A stretch of DNA of 64,000 bases from Terfezia claveryi (GCA_015179025.1 WHUX01000046.1:124001-188000), one strand, 5' to 3'; shown: positions 35,021-49,653, numbered from the stretch's first letter. Program-made: numbers and translations. The notes: generated from the sequence alone by a model not told the origin.

Positions 35021-36217
35021 ACACAAAACTACACCACACCAATCCACCCCACCCACCCACGCTCCTTCCACCCTCCATCACCAACTCAACCGCCCAGCGC
35101 TAACAGCTAGATGAATACAATTGTGACGAGGCAAGGGAGGAGCGTTATGGTGGGAGGTAGAGGCGGGGAAATGAATTGATTGAAGGTAAGAGAGTTGTGT
35201 GGGGAAGGTGTAGGAGGGGATACAATTCACCCCAGTAATTTACTTTACATTCTGGATTTTAGGAGTTTTTTTTGTACTGTTGTCATCGCTTGGGTCAGGT
35301 CAGGTCAGGTCAGGTCAGGTCAATATAGCCATCTTTAGACACGAGTGAGGGACCTTTTTTTCTGTTCTTTTGCTACAGAGGTAATAAGGAATGCATATTG
35401 CAGAAAGAGGGAGTGGGGGGGGGGAATGTGGATAGAGAGGGAGGGCATAGAGAGAGAGAATGCAGGAGATGGTGCTTTATAACGACTATAACGCTATTAT
35501 GTTCATGCTTATTGTTGGATTGCTTGCGAATTCGCTGAATTTTCAGTACGCAATTGTAAACCAATAATGATGGACATAGGTTAAGCTCTATAAAGTATAA
35601 ATATATATATATGGAATTATATTTTAAACAGAAGAAAATAATGTAACATTATATTCATTCAATTAAGCCCCACCCTTACCCCCAAAACACCACACATACA
35701 CACATAAATTAATTAAATGATTGAGTGTTGGATGTACCAAACTGTACTCTAAAATATTTGAGTTACTTGCAATATAGAATATCTTAAGATATAGATATGT
35801 ATTTTCAGGGCGAGATGAAGATGGAGAGAGAGAGAGAGAGAGAGAGAAGAGAAGAATAGAAGTGGAGAATCCAAACCTTGAGAGTATAAAAACTTTTTTT
35901 TTCTTTTTCTTTTTCTTTTTTTTTTTTTTTTTTTTTTGTGCAAATCCGGTAAAAGAGCAAGATGGTAGTAAATATGAGAAAGCAGCTGAAAAGTTATATA
36001 CTGATACTGACCCACTGACTGAACTCATCCTCCTCCCTCCTCTTTAACATACAAAGACCGCTTGTCATGGATTATACAAAATGACCTTGCCCGGCTCGAT
36101 ATTACATCCCCAAAAAGTTATTTATGGACCCCAGACGAGATTCGAAGACAAAACAAATCAGCTCTAGGTTACCATTACCCTGAAGAAACCAGCTCCCCAA
36201 GGTTATCCTTCACTTAC
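35021..36217. other. Convergent spacer with simple repeats
   Basis: It lies between two 3' ends. It contains six tandem GGTCA units (35293-35322), a (GA)n run at about 35825-35846 and a long T tract at about 35893-35937. No gene is seen. Confidence 0.7.
35293..35322. repeat. (GGTCA)6 pentanucleotide repeat
   Basis: Six exact tandem copies lie in the 3' flank of the Rub1 gene. Confidence 0.95.
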
Positions 36218-37015
36218 TCACACCCCTCTAGGCCCCAACCCCGCCGCCAGCTTGCCCATCCACTCCCTCCCAACTATCAAAATCTCCCTATTCTCAAAAA
36301 AAACACTCATCCCCTGCTCCCCAAACCCCTTCATCGCGACACCCACCATCGCCGCCGCTAGGACCTCGTTCGGACACGTTGGCTGGATCCAGCTCTTCAA
36401 CTTCCCCTTCATTCCTGCATAATGTACACCTTGTTTGCTTGCGATATGGCCATCTTGCGGTGGATCCCCAGGGCGGAATGTATACAAATCAAAAGCCGCC
36501 GTTGCACCCTCGATCCTCCCTTCTGCACTCCGGCTGAGACAGAATAAATCCTTCTCTGCATGACCCTTCACTGCCATCTCAATGCCATCCCCACCCATTA
36601 GGCCTTTCCCCCATATCTTCCTCCCGCCGGGAACATCCGCCCCCCAGCCGCTCAAATACACAAATTTAAGTCTCCGCCCATCTCGGGTACAGACTTCAGA
36701 AAAGAGCTGCGCTGCGTGTAATGGATACTGTACCGTGACCTTCTGGAATTCCTCAAGTGTGGGGAAGGCCTTCCGGGGCCCGCCGAGACACCAGATGCAG
36801 GCGTCAGGACGGAACGATGTGATTGTTGAGAGGAGGGGGGTCAAGTCGGAGAAATCTTTGTGAATGAGGGTGCGGAGTTTCCGGGAGCCGAGCTCGTCGG
36901 GGAGAGGCCGGCGGGTTATGACGAGGATGGAGGTTACGCTGGGAGAGCGGAGTGCGAGACGGAGGACTTCGCGGCCGCAGAAGCCGGTGGTGCCGGTGAG
37001 GATTAGGTTCACCAT
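36218..37015 (-). CDS. Atypical short-chain dehydrogenase / NAD(P)-binding Rossmann protein
   Basis: A single exon of 265 aa begins MVNLILTGTTGFCGREVLRL; the glycine pattern G8-x2-G11-x2-G14 is the dinucleotide-binding loop of atypical/extended SDRs. A basic segment after the second strand (VITRRPLPDELGSRK) favours NADP(H). The middle has CIWCLGG and FVYLSGWGAD, matching the strands that border the active site in HTATIP2-like/NmrA-like proteins. A canonical YxxxK pair is not obvious, so a redox-sensing or chaperone-like role as in HTATIP2 is possible. There is no signal peptide. A C-terminal hydrophobic stretch (EVLAAAMVGVAMKGF) is a helix, not clearly membrane spanning. The substrate is unknown. 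Confidence 0.8.
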   Translation of the reverse strand: MVNLILTGTTGFCGREVLRLALRSPSVTSILVITRRPLPDELGSRKLRTLIHKDFSDLTPLLSTITSFRPDACIWCLGGPRKAFPTLEEFQKVTVQYPLHAAQLFSEVCTRDGRRLKFVYLSGWGADVPGGRKIWGKGLMGGDGIEMAVKGHAEKDLFCLSRSAEGRIEGATAAFDLYTFRPGDPPQDGHIASKQGVHYAGMKGKLKSWIQPTCPNEVLAAAMVGVAMKGFGEQGMSVFFENREILIVGREWMGKLAAGLGPRGV

Positions 37016-38052
37016 GAGAGTGGGAATATAGAGGAATGAAGGTGATATTCTGGTTACGTAGTGTGGAGGAAGATTGAAAGAGATATGAAATGCAATGACT
37101 AGGCAATGGGTATAGATGTCAGACCGGAGCGCAATTGCTCAAACGTCAAATACGGGTATATAGCCTTGCCTAATAAATGTAGATAAACAGAATGTAAAAG
37201 CAAAGCGGTATCACGAGGGCAAAACTCAAGGGGCCAAACATGATATATATATCTATATCCCCTCCCTCTCCCCTTCCATCACCCCACTCTTCCGGCATGA
37301 CGGGAGACATTGATCGGCAGTTAAAGGCTGTTTCACTTTCCTAGGGAGGAATTCATGCTGTGCCTCACTGGTAACACTCACCGCCAACATTGTCATGACT
37401 TGAAACGCAAGGGAGGGTACTAATTCCGTCTGGGTTCGGACATAATTTTGACGGGCCGGGGATGAGGTGAGCGAGGTGCTGTACCTAGGCGCCCGGTGTC
37501 CAAAAACGTTAACGTTACATTATTCGTGCCACAGGGAATACATTACTTGTAAAGCTTGACGGCCAAACGCGAGTAGATCAACTCGTGCTGGTGACGCTGT
37601 GGTAGGAATGAAGAGATCTAGATCTAGATCTAAAAGTTGAGATGTGGGTTAATATTACAGTCTGTCATGGGGGGAAGTCTCCTGCCAAACAACCCGGCTG
37701 CTACCTTAGCCATTAGCTAGAATTACCCAAATTATAAGGAATTCAAACACCATATTTGAAGATATTTGTTAACCACGATATAGTAAGAAAACTTCAAATT
37801 CAGTGGAATCAAAAGAAAGCCTCAGATTTACATTCCCCTAAAACCAGTATCTATGTCCTTCCATCAAATAAAGCGAAAGTAATTAGCTAAAATAATTATA
37901 CAAGAGCTCAAGAATGGCCGCGTGACACATTTTTTTATCAACGTAATAAACAGGACATAACTAACCCCAAAGTCCGGCTTTTCATCACATCCCCAGACCA
38001 GCCTCTTTGGCCTCTCTCCCTCCCACCCCTCTCATATTTGCACACTCCCATC
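37016..38052. other. Intergenic spacer
   Basis: This is the promoter of the SDR gene and the 3' flank of the Rna15 gene, both on the minus strand. A triple AGATCT run lies at about 37615-37632. Nothing coding is seen. Confidence 0.5.
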
Positions 38053-39223
38053 TTACATAGAATACGCCCCCCCACCAGCCATCAACTGGTGCTTCAGCAT
38101 TATTATCTGCGTCTGCTGTTCTGGCGGCAGCGCAGAAATTTGCTCTGGAGTCAATTGCATCACCTGCCTAATTAACTCTGTTCTCTGATCCGTTGGGGGC
38201 TGTTGTTGCTGCTGCTGTTGTTGCTGTAGTGGTGGTGGTGGCGGCGGTGGTGGTGCCGGTGGTGGTGATTGTTGCTGCTGCTGTGGTGGAGGAGGAGGAG
38301 GTTGTTGATAGACCTGTTGAGGAGTGGGTGCAGGTTGTGGGTAGCCATATGGAGCTGTCTGTGCTGGGGGTGGTGGTGCAGTAACTGGTGGAGCTGCTAC
38401 CGCAGGCTGGGTCGTTGTCTCAATGACCTTTGTAAGAACGCTGGTATCCACGAGGTTCATGAGCAGGAGGGCTTGGAAGATGGCGTAGCTGAGCTGTGGT
38501 GCTTGTCGGAGCAATTCCGCTGCCTTGATGGGGTCTGCGGTAGCTAGCTGCTTCATCTGAGAAAGGATATCAAGAAGCTGAGTCGGCGGGAGAGTCTTGA
38601 GCGTGTTACTAATTGCCTCTGGTGCTTGAAGGTTAGGTGGAACATCTACCCCTGGTGGTAATGCAGGTAACGATGAACTAGAACTTTGCGCTGTTCCTGC
38701 TGGTATAGGCCCACTGCTTCCAACAACTAGCCCCTGGCCACCACTCATTGCCCCAGTACCAAACATCTCTCCTCCTTCCATATCTGGCGCGTTTCCTTCG
38801 TGCGAAAAGTCGACTCGGAGTTTCCGCCCCATTACCTCGTGGCCGTCAAGGTTACGGACCGCGGAGGCGGCGGTTTCAGGATCTTGGTATTCGGCGAATC
38901 CGAAGCCTTTGGGGCGGCCCGTTTCGCGGTCGTAGACGAGGCGGAAGGAGACTACACGGCCGACAGACTGGAAGATTTCGGTGATTTGTTCTTCAGTGAG
39001 ACCTGGTCGAAGAAGGGGGGATGTGTCAGCAGAGATGTCTCGGGTTGTAACGACGTGGTTGCTTTGTTTGTGAGGTCGTATGGAAGATTGGCCGTGCGAC
39101 GTGAGCAGAAGACCACACTTTGGCCAGGCTCTAAGGCTCGAGTTGAGATGGATAGGGACACTCACCGTATGGAATATTCCCGACAAAGACGATCTTTCCC
39201 GTTGATGGTCTCTCCGGAGGCAT
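38053..39223 (-). CDS. RNA15: Cleavage stimulation factor 64-kDa subunit / Rna15 (mRNA 3'-end processing)
   Basis: Exons are 39223-39166 and 39002-38053 with a 163-bp phase-1 intron, giving 335 aa. The N-terminal RRM has RNP2 IVFVGNIPY (11-19) and RNP1 KGFGFAEY (51-58), completed by LRVDFSHE. The hinge (NTLKTLPPTQLLDILSQMKQ, LLRQAPQLSYAIFQALLLMN) binds CstF77/Rna14. A Pro/Gln tract follows, and the C-terminal three-helix bundle (RTELIRQVMQLTPEQISALP, IIMLKHQLM) binds Pcf11-type partners. The nuclear complex recognises U/GU-rich elements downstream of, or near, the poly(A) site. The RRM is split by the intron just after RNP2. The upstream extension of the exon-2 frame into the intron is not coding. 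The start is divergent from prohibitin 2, about 0.8 kb away. Confidence 0.95.
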
Positions 39224-40039
39224 ACTTGCTCACTGAGCGGCAGAACCAACGGTGTTATTGTTGTTCCCCAGAAAAATAAAGCCGCTTGCTGTTTCAACGC
39301 ACACGGGATAAAAGGAATAACAAACGACAAACACTTGAGCAGATGTACGTGATATTGACGCTATCGTCAAGCACGAGGGCAGAAGTAGGACAGACAGAAA
39401 GGTTGATTGAATTTCTCTCTTTGTTATCTTTTCTCTCACTCCCATTCCAGTCTCTATGAAAAAAACTGCGAACAACCATACACACAAACTAAGCTCCTCA
39501 GGCTTAGGACGACAGTGCTCCCGAGAATGTTATGCAATTCCCCAATGCCCAATTCCACAAATGATCCGAGACGAGATAAACGAATGTTAGATAGCTAGCA
39601 GCGTCCAGACGTGCCTCAGGGCCTTGGTGCTGGGCTGGGCCGTCAAAGTGAAATGGTAATCCGCTCGGGGCCGATGCGTACTGGAGGCGTACTGGATTGC
39701 TGGCGGGAAGGTAATGGACGATTAGGGAACGGTGATAGACTTGGGTTGGTGGGGAAAGCACTCAGGTCTTTGCTGGCGATCATTCGCGCCCGGGCATATT
39801 GCCACAGTTTAATAATTCGATGTCTGGGCATAGAATCTTGTACTGAGACATCCCCGCCCCCGCGCACAATCCATCCCTGCCAAACGCTTGTTTCTGCCCT
39901 CGTGCCCCACCATCACTGACCAATAGGGTAAGTTACCTAGCTGCCCAGCGTATTTTTTCGCCCTTCGACATCATCAGTTCTCAAGCAAAGCACCAAAAAG
40001 CCCAGACAGCCCAACGCCAGAAGAAAAGCGAGATATAGG
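39224..40039. promoter_or_regulatory. Divergent promoter between the Rna15 and prohibitin 2 genes
   Basis: The two starts are 816 bp apart in opposite directions. Small frames here show no conservation. No specific binding site stands out. Confidence 0.5.
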
Positions 40040-41248
40040 ATGGATCCAAATAACCCTCGTGAAGCTTGGACAAGAATTCAGAATGCCTTGAAGGCGCAAC
40101 AATCCCGGGCCGGAGGTTTTGGAGGAGCACGACCACCGAAGGCAGCTTTGGGGGGATTTGGTGGATTACTGTTACTTGGAGGGTTGTACTTTACGCTCAA
40201 CAGTGCTTTGTTCAACGGTACGGTGACGGTCTATCTTACTGCGCGAGCTTTGGTTTGCGGGATTGGAGCATAGAGACTGATTGCATTGTATCATGGGAAT
40301 ATAGTGGATGGTGGTCACAGAGCTATCAAATATACCAGGCTTAGCGGTGTGAAGAAGGAGATTTACGGTGAAGGTATGTGATTGTTTCATGTTTCTTTAT
40401 TCTCGGCTTTCTAACTGACTGTCTTCTCATTCACCAGGAACACATTTTGTCATTCCTTGGCTCGAAACTCCCATCACCTACGATGTTCGGGCAAAGCCTA
40501 GAAACGTAGCATCACTTACCGGAACCAAAGGTAAGCTGCTCTGTGTTCTCAACCCAGCTCCATGTTAATGTCTATACCTGAGTTCAGACCTCCAGATGGT
40601 CAACATCACCTGCCGTGTCCTCTCGCGCCCCAAAATCGAGGCCCTCCCCACAATCTTCCGAACTCTCGGTACAGACTACGACGAGCGTATCCTTCCATCC
40701 ATCGTCAACGAGGTCCTTAAGTCGGTTGTTGCACAGTTCAATGCCAGTCAGCTGATCACACAGAGGGAGAGCGTCAGTAGGCTTGTGAGGGAGAACTTGG
40801 TCAAGAGGGCAGCAAGGTTTAACATCTTGTTGGATGATGTGTCTTTGACGCATTTGGCTTTCTCCCCAGAGTTCACAGCGGCTGTTGAAGCCAAGCAGGT
40901 CGCACAGTAAGTACCACCATTGGGCTTCACACCCAAATCAATACAGGAAATCGCTAACATTTTCTCCCCAACCACAGACAAGAAGCACAGAGAGCAGCTT
41001 TCGTTGTAGACCGTGCCCGCCAAGAGAAGCAAGCTATGATAGTGAAGGCTCAGGGTGAAGCCCGCTCCGCTGAGCTGATTGGTGATGCCATTAAGAAGTC
41101 CCGAAGTTATGTGGAGCTTCGACGGATTGAGAACGCCAGGTCAATTGCTAGCATTCTCGCGGAGGCTGGCGGCAAGAACAAGGTATTCTTGGATACAGAG
41201 GGATTGGGCTTTACAAGTTTGATTGATAAGGAGGGTTCGAAAAAGTAA
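40040..41248 (+). CDS. PHB2: Prohibitin 2
   Basis: Exons are 40040-40217, 40305-40373, 40438-40530, 40588-40906 and 40978-41248, giving 309 aa, equal to yeast Phb2 within one residue. Following a short basic N-terminus and a Gly/Leu-rich membrane anchor ([14 protein letters not shown]), the SPFH/PHB domain runs from [13 protein letters not shown] through [31 protein letters not shown] and [21 protein letters not shown] coiled coil follows ([20 protein letters not shown]). It forms the ring-shaped prohibitin complex of the mitochondrial inner membrane with Phb1, acting on m-AAA protease and cardiolipin organisation. The stop codon overlaps a strong donor (AAAAA|GTAAGT at 41245). If spliced to the AG at 41298-41299, the protein would end KHA instead. 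Confidence 0.96.
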
Positions 41249-41705
41249 GTGCAAGACATGGGGTAGGGTATTCGAGTTCTTGCTGCTAAGAGACCACAGG
41301 CATGCGTAAGCACGTTGTTGTAGCAAAGGGCTATGGAGAGGGTGAAAATAATGGGGATCTATCGCGATTGTGGATTATTATTCTGCTGTACAATTACTTT
41401 AAATCAAAGGAAACGGACTCTTCTCACTCGCAAGAAAACTGTTGCATATCACCAACAGATTCACGTCCACCGCTCATCGCCAAGTCCCATCGCGATGACG
41501 CACTGCCAGGTCCTGCATCTCAACCCTTGCTTGTACGTCCTGTGCATTTCTTCATCTTAATCCTGTTCTCTGCTCTTGTACGCTTCCGTTCATTACATTG
41601 CGAACCATATCCTTATCTGTATCCGTAATCGATCACCAGATTAATACCCAATTCCAAAAGAAAAGCACAAAAGAAGGCTTACGACGGCTCCTAACCTCCG
41701 GCATC

Positions 41706-43064
41706 ATGCCTCGCCGGCTCAGTCTCCTTCTCCTCCTGGGGATCCTCTTTGTCCTCATCACCACCTCCATCTTCTTCTCAGACCCTATCCGAAGCTACAT
41801 TCCCAAGGCCACTACTGGCCCTGTAACAGCTCCACCAGGATCACTACAAGAACCACCATCCCACTCCAACGTCGATACCACAACCAAGGTTCCCCAAACG
41901 AAATTTGATGGAGCAGTACACATTGCCCTCACCGAGACTGGTGGTTCCCACGATGAAGTCGTCGCTGCATTCGTTCACTCCTTTGCGTCCCAGCCGAGGG
42001 TGCAGATGGATATTTACCAGCTTTTCCCTCGTTATGGAATAAAGGATATCATGGCCGCATTTGACCTCCCGAGTAAACCGTCTAGACCCAATGGCCCTTC
42101 GGATTTTTTGTCATGGAAGAAGCCAGAGCAGAAGCTGCCTGATATTTGGGTTGCAACGACTTGCGAGATCGATTTACTCTATTATGAGAAGAACTTGACG
42201 ATGCTACTTGAGAATGGAAAGACGTATATATATTGTGTTATTCACCACGCGGATAGATGGAATAACCAAAAAATGAAGAACCTTGCTTCGCAGTGGGTCG
42301 AGCAGAGTAGGATTGAATTCGTCACATTATCTCCGCACACTGCAGAGTTCTTGCAAAAGGAAGGCGTCGGGAAATGGAGAGTTTCAATGCCACCATTGAT
42401 TCGTTATCTAGTCCCTGTCTTCCCTGTCTCGATCACCAGCGAGGAATCTACTCAAAAACAAACCAATGGAGAGAATGCACCATTACCGACGGTTGCCAAC
42501 GAAGAACTCAGCTTTGCACTACAAGGAGACTATGACCCATCACGACGAGACTACGCCTCCCTTTTCTCCCGACTCGACTCCTTCCTCTCTGGCGGGAACT
42601 ACAAGGACTTAACCATGCACCTCCTCGGCCATGGAGAAGAAAAGCCCATCATCCCGGACTCAATTAAGCCACACGTGCAATTCAACGAGCGTCTGTCCTA
42701 CATAGAATATTACTCTCTCATTGCCCGCACCTTTGCACTCCTCCCGGCGTTTGCATCAGTGGAGTATTTGGATCGGAAGGCGAGTAGTACCGTCCCAGCT
42801 GCGCTCATTGCGGGGGTCCCGCTCGTGGCGACGAAGGAGATCGTGCAGGTGTATGGATATTTGAATATGGACGTGGTGTGGGAGCAGGAGGTGGGCAGGT
42901 CGGATATAGATGTTGTGGGAGATGTGTTGAAGATGACGGTGGAGGAGAGAAGGAGGAAGAAGCAGGCAGTGAGGGAGAGGAGGGACGAGATTATTAAAGG
43001 GAATATGAAGAGGGTGGGGGAGTGGTTGCAGGAGGCCATGAGGAGGATGGGGAAGGAGCTGTAG
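41706..43064 (+). CDS. Type II membrane protein, possible glycosyltransferase-like fold
   Basis: A single exon of 452 aa starts at MPRRLSLLLLLGILFVLITT: two Arg, then one hydrophobic segment (about residues 5-25), i.e. a signal anchor with the rest in the Golgi/ER lumen. The luminal part has alternating strand/helix segments (GAVHIALTETGGSHDEVVAA, DIWVATTCEIDLLYYEKNL, TYIYCVIHHADRWNN, IEFVTLSPHTAEFL) and a C-terminal half with DLTMHLLGHG, ARTFALLPAFASVEYLDRKA and PAALIAGVPLVATKEIVQVY. The last part resembles the donor-side helix region of GT-B glycosyltransferases. I do not recognise a named family. The Glu/Arg-rich C-terminus is helical. The frame is open upstream to 41598 without an ATG; the ATG at 41706 fits best. 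Confidence 0.75.
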   Translation: MPRRLSLLLLLGILFVLITTSIFFSDPIRSYIPKATTGPVTAPPGSLQEPPSHSNVDTTTKVPQTKFDGAVHIALTETGGSHDEVVAAFVHSFASQPRVQMDIYQLFPRYGIKDIMAAFDLPSKPSRPNGPSDFLSWKKPEQKLPDIWVATTCEIDLLYYEKNLTMLLENGKTYIYCVIHHADRWNNQKMKNLASQWVEQSRIEFVTLSPHTAEFLQKEGVGKWRVSMPPLIRYLVPVFPVSITSEESTQKQTNGENAPLPTVANEELSFALQGDYDPSRRDYASLFSRLDSFLSGGNYKDLTMHLLGHGEEKPIIPDSIKPHVQFNERLSYIEYYSLIARTFALLPAFASVEYLDRKASSTVPAALIAGVPLVATKEIVQVYGYLNMDVVWEQEVGRSDIDVVGDVLKMTVEERRRKKQAVRERRDEIIKGNMKRVGEWLQEAMRRMGKEL

Positions 43065-43714
43065 AGGTTAGGCTAGTTGAAGTGTTGCAGAGCAGGAGAT
43101 GTTTCCATGAACATGAGCCCTGGGGGCACTGTATTAAGGGTAACAGGTGTATTGAAATTGGAGCCGCCATATAATGTTTCGTACTTTGCTTTTCTTTTCC
43201 CTCTTCATTCCAAATATTCACTAGCATAATTTGTAAAATCCAACTACCGTCTAAATACGAGAATTTGATATTTCTCAATAGATATTGATGATGGCTTAGC
43301 CACAACTGCACCTTTACACTCTCAACATGGGACTTAGGTAGGTATGAATTGTCTACAAAAGTAGTGTGACTTTCACATGAGTTCATGATTTATTTTGTTT
43401 GTTTTATATATAGACTTAATTCGCAGATTCTAGGCGCTATAAAAGGGTAAAAAAAAAGTCAAGACAGACAAAGAACTACACAAGAGAGAAAGTAAATTGC
43501 ATGATACCTACTTAGCAGAGCATGAGTGGGCTATTAAAGATGAACTCATATGCTCAAACGATAAGCATGCATAGCAAACAAAGAAGATAAACTCTCAAGG
43601 CGAACATCCAACAGTCCAAAAATTTTTCAAATCCAAAAAAAGAGTATTACTACCAGGGAAGTTAGCATACCCCAATATCCATAACTCATAACTTATACCC
43701 ATATCACCGCCCGT
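43065..43714. other. Convergent spacer
   Basis: 3' flanks of two convergent genes; AT-rich and without a gene. Confidence 0.6.
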
Positions 43715-46435
<2,721 letters not shown>

Positions 46436-47068
46436 GATTGCGTTTTCTCTTCTCTTGTTCTGCCTTTATCTTGCAATACATAGACCTCAACAAGGGGTTT
46501 TTTGTGGAAGATCAGGGACCCAGCAATGGGTTGATATAAGGCGCTTTTGCTTCTGTCGCGGAGCTGATCCAGGTCAGTGGCGACCTGCTATTGCCTAATT
46601 CAATCCTCTCGATTTCAACTTTTCACCTGCCTCCTAGAATAGGTGATGCGAGGGAGTTGATTGCAGGATGGTCTGGTTGGTCGCTGTGTTACACGGACTT
46701 GGCTGGCATGCAGATGTACAAATTGGGCACGCTCGAATGGAGAAATCAATGCGGGTGGGAAGTATCCATGGAGTTGTCAAAAACCACAACATTATAAATT
46801 CTGCTGATGTCCGGTAAGTAGAACAGAAAAGGCAGCTACCGAACTGGTATTTTATCGACTGGGAAACCTAGAATATTGGCGTTGTCATACAAATTTATAT
46901 GGGAAAGGTATTTGAAACCTTTTTGGATTTTCCACCGAGGGCATTTTCCATTTATAGTGCCATTTAACACAGCTAATTCATGGTGCTGATGGGTTTTAAC
47001 ATTTTATCGGAATGGCACGGAACTATACATACATCAAGCTTCAACATGTCGAAAACACGCATCAATGT
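46436..47068. promoter_or_regulatory. VTC4 promoter region
   Basis: It lies between the VTC4 start and the 3' end of the next minus-strand gene. I did not see a CACGTG (Pho4-type) site here. Confidence 0.4.
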
Positions 47069-47929
47069 CTAAGCCTCCCCGCAGTCCAATGCTGTGTTTG
47101 GAAGTAGTCGAGGATCTATAATATGCTCCAGTACCCCTGCACTTTCCTCCCATCTCCCATCATCTTGTTCATCCCCCCCCTCCGATATCTGATCCAGAAG
47201 GCTCTTCTCCCAAGTGAAACTGCCTGTACCAATGAAACTGCTCGGAGATAGAGGATAACTATAGGGTAGATATGGGCCCCAGTTCAATTCCTGACTGGCA
47301 GAGCTAAGAGTCACATCCTCAACAATTCCATCAGTGTTTATTGTTAGTGTCCGCTTGAGGCTCCGGAGTGGTGCTGACGGTGCCGCTGACTCGGTGAATA
47401 CGGAATTATTCGCAACAACCTCCGCATGGCTCTGGCGGTGCTCAGTATCGGAATTTGCTAATTGCCACTCCAGCCAGATACGATCCTCCTCCTCTCGGTT
47501 ATTCTCCTGCTGTTCCGCACTTCTTTCGGTCCCCACCTCATATCTGAATTTTTCATGTCCTTCACTACTGTCGATTGGGTTTGCTGCGCATGTTGAACCT
47601 CGTCTGTTGGTCCCTTCAGTTACCCATACACACCGCCGCTTAGCGACAGCAGCAGGATCTGTCTTGCGAGACCAGTAACTATCGTAAACCATCCAACCGG
47701 AGTAATCCAATTCACTAATGCACTTGTCACAGAATCGGTGAGAGCAGGAAAGACATCGTGGAGTTGCTTTGAAGGGATAGGATTGCCGACATTTGTGGCA
47801 AATCCAAATCCAAGGGGTGGGAGTTTTAGGAACAGGTGTTCTTGGAGTCACAGGCGGTCTGCTTGTGAGGCTCTCTCGCTTAGAACTGTAAGTGGTGTTT
47901 GCGCTTAGCGATAGGTAATTCCGGGCCAT
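47069..47929 (-). CDS. Hypothetical protein with a six-cysteine zinc-binding-like motif
   Basis: A single exon of 286 aa. Residues 42-70 hold W-x-C44-x2-C47-x11-C59-x2-C62-x-H64-x2-C67-x2-C70, spaced like a treble-clef or RING/FYVE-type zinc site (WICHKCRQSY, PRCLSCSHRFCDKC). Similar W-x-C-x2-C openings occur in small, uncharacterised ascomycete proteins. Two later cysteines (RRCVWV, GSTCAANP) could complete a second site. The rest is Glu/Ser-rich and likely disordered, with hydrophobic/aromatic motifs (NWGPYLPYSYPLSPSSF, GTGSFTWEKSLLDQ). No membrane helix or signal peptide is seen. Function is unknown; protein or nucleic-acid binding is the most that can be inferred. Confidence 0.75.
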   Translation of the reverse strand: MARNYLSLSANTTYSSKRESLTSRPPVTPRTPVPKTPTPWIWICHKCRQSYPFKATPRCLSCSHRFCDKCISELDYSGWMVYDSYWSRKTDPAAVAKRRCVWVTEGTNRRGSTCAANPIDSSEGHEKFRYEVGTERSAEQQENNREEEDRIWLEWQLANSDTEHRQSHAEVVANNSVFTESAAPSAPLRSLKRTLTINTDGIVEDVTLSSASQELNWGPYLPYSYPLSPSSFIGTGSFTWEKSLLDQISEGGDEQDDGRWEESAGVLEHIIDPRLLPNTALDCGEA

Positions 47930-49653
47930 TTTTGACTGGATGTAATATGCAATTGAGGTGCTAGAATTGAAGTGAGCCGGCTCGAAGGACAGAATAATAT
48001 TGTCAATCCCCTGTGAAAGGTATGTATAGCGGGGATATCGAGTTCAAAGCGTAAAGACTGAATGGATTGACTTCCAAAAGAGCTGCTGGGGCTTCAATGA
48101 TAGTAAAGGAGCCAGAGTAGCAAGACAAAAATGGATATAGACAAAGACAGCATGATGAGTGAACTGGTCGTTAGTATTTGTAGGCCGAGCAAAGGGTACC
48201 TCTAACTTGTTTCTTTGTCTCCTCAGGCAGCCATAATTTTCACTTCTAGTGAAACAAATTCAACATTGGCACTCTTGCATGAAACAAGAGATATTGGTTC
48301 CGTCCTTTGCTTGAGAAGGGCTATTTCTCAATATCGTGTTTAGCGTACTTGCAAACCGTGGTTTCCGTTTGGGAATGCGTTCCAATATGACCCACCACTC
48401 TATTCCCTCAAGAACAGACCGCAGAAGTTGAAGCGTAGCGGGGGTAAAAGTCAGACATGGACAGGAGAGGGTATTCCCATCCCACGCCCAAGTCATCCTC
48501 TTTTTTTTTTTTTTTTTTTGTCGTATATCATTGTTTGGAAGAAACTAAGCTATAGAAGCCTGGTATATTCGTCTAGTTCATTCTCAAACGCAAAATGGTA
48601 TTCCATAGAAATAGTCATGGGAAAGAGATTGCATTGTGCGCGGACGCTCCCCGCCTTGCTGCGAAACAACTATTATGTGAACGATGCAAACATTCAAATA
48701 GACGTTCAGGTAGGTATATGTACTTGCACATACGCACCTACTGCGGGGGCCATCCAGTAAATGACTCTTGTGATGAGTATCAGGAAACATCAGCTGCTCT
48801 TTCCCCTCTTACAGATACTTAGTAGGCAGGCATGAAAGTGTAAACGGGAGGCTGAGGAAGAGAGAAGCGGTTGGCGTAGGAGAGAGGAGCCAATATTTCG
48901 AAGTTCAGTGTACTGCGATTAATTGTACACGATATAGACCAATGGCACACAAATCTATCAGCAGGAGGAACAGAATAACCGAACAAACTTAGAAGTCAAA
49001 GGATCGGGGTTGCTGGTTGGGCCTTCAGCATATTAGGTGCGCGATGTGTGGGAGTTTCGCTCCACGATGCAAACTTGTCTTGGCTGTTTCTCCCATCCCC
49101 ATCAACCCACCACCAAATTATGGGCTGTGAAGGAACCCAAGCGCAAACCCCCATCTCCCCACCGCACACTTCCCTACAAGAAGGGAGACTCTACATGCGA
49201 TACGCCCTGCTTGCTGACTTACTAGCAATACGCTGCACGGGTCCCAGTCTGGGATAAGGAAACGAATCCAAACAAACTCTGGTACCGTACCCCCCCTCCC
49301 TCTCCTCCGCTCCACCCCCGACGGGCGCAGTGCTCATTTCTTTCTCTCGCCCTAGTTCTTACCACTCGCCCTTGAGGCAATCAAGCGGCAAACAATCAAT
49401 ACGGCGAAGCAGACGGCACACAGATACCCTCAACAGCAGCCGGAGAAGAGCCCTCCTTCCCTCGTTTGCGTTCATTCTTTGGTCACTCGGCGTTTCCACG
49501 TTTGAAACCAAACACCTCAAGATCGACCATCAGCCCAGCGTGATTCCTTCCAACTTCAACGCATAGTCGAGCATTTGTTCATCAAAGCCTTCACCGTCGC
49601 GTGGGTGTCGGTCGTTCCCAGTCAAATTTTACAACGACCAAAAGACATCCCCG
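47930..49653. promoter_or_regulatory. Divergent region upstream of the JHD1-like gene
   Basis: About 1.7 kb separates two divergent starts. It has a T tract at about 48500-48520 and a pyrimidine-rich leader before 49654. Short frames at 48.3-48.8 kb and 49.0-49.6 kb carry no recognisable domain. Confidence 0.45.
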
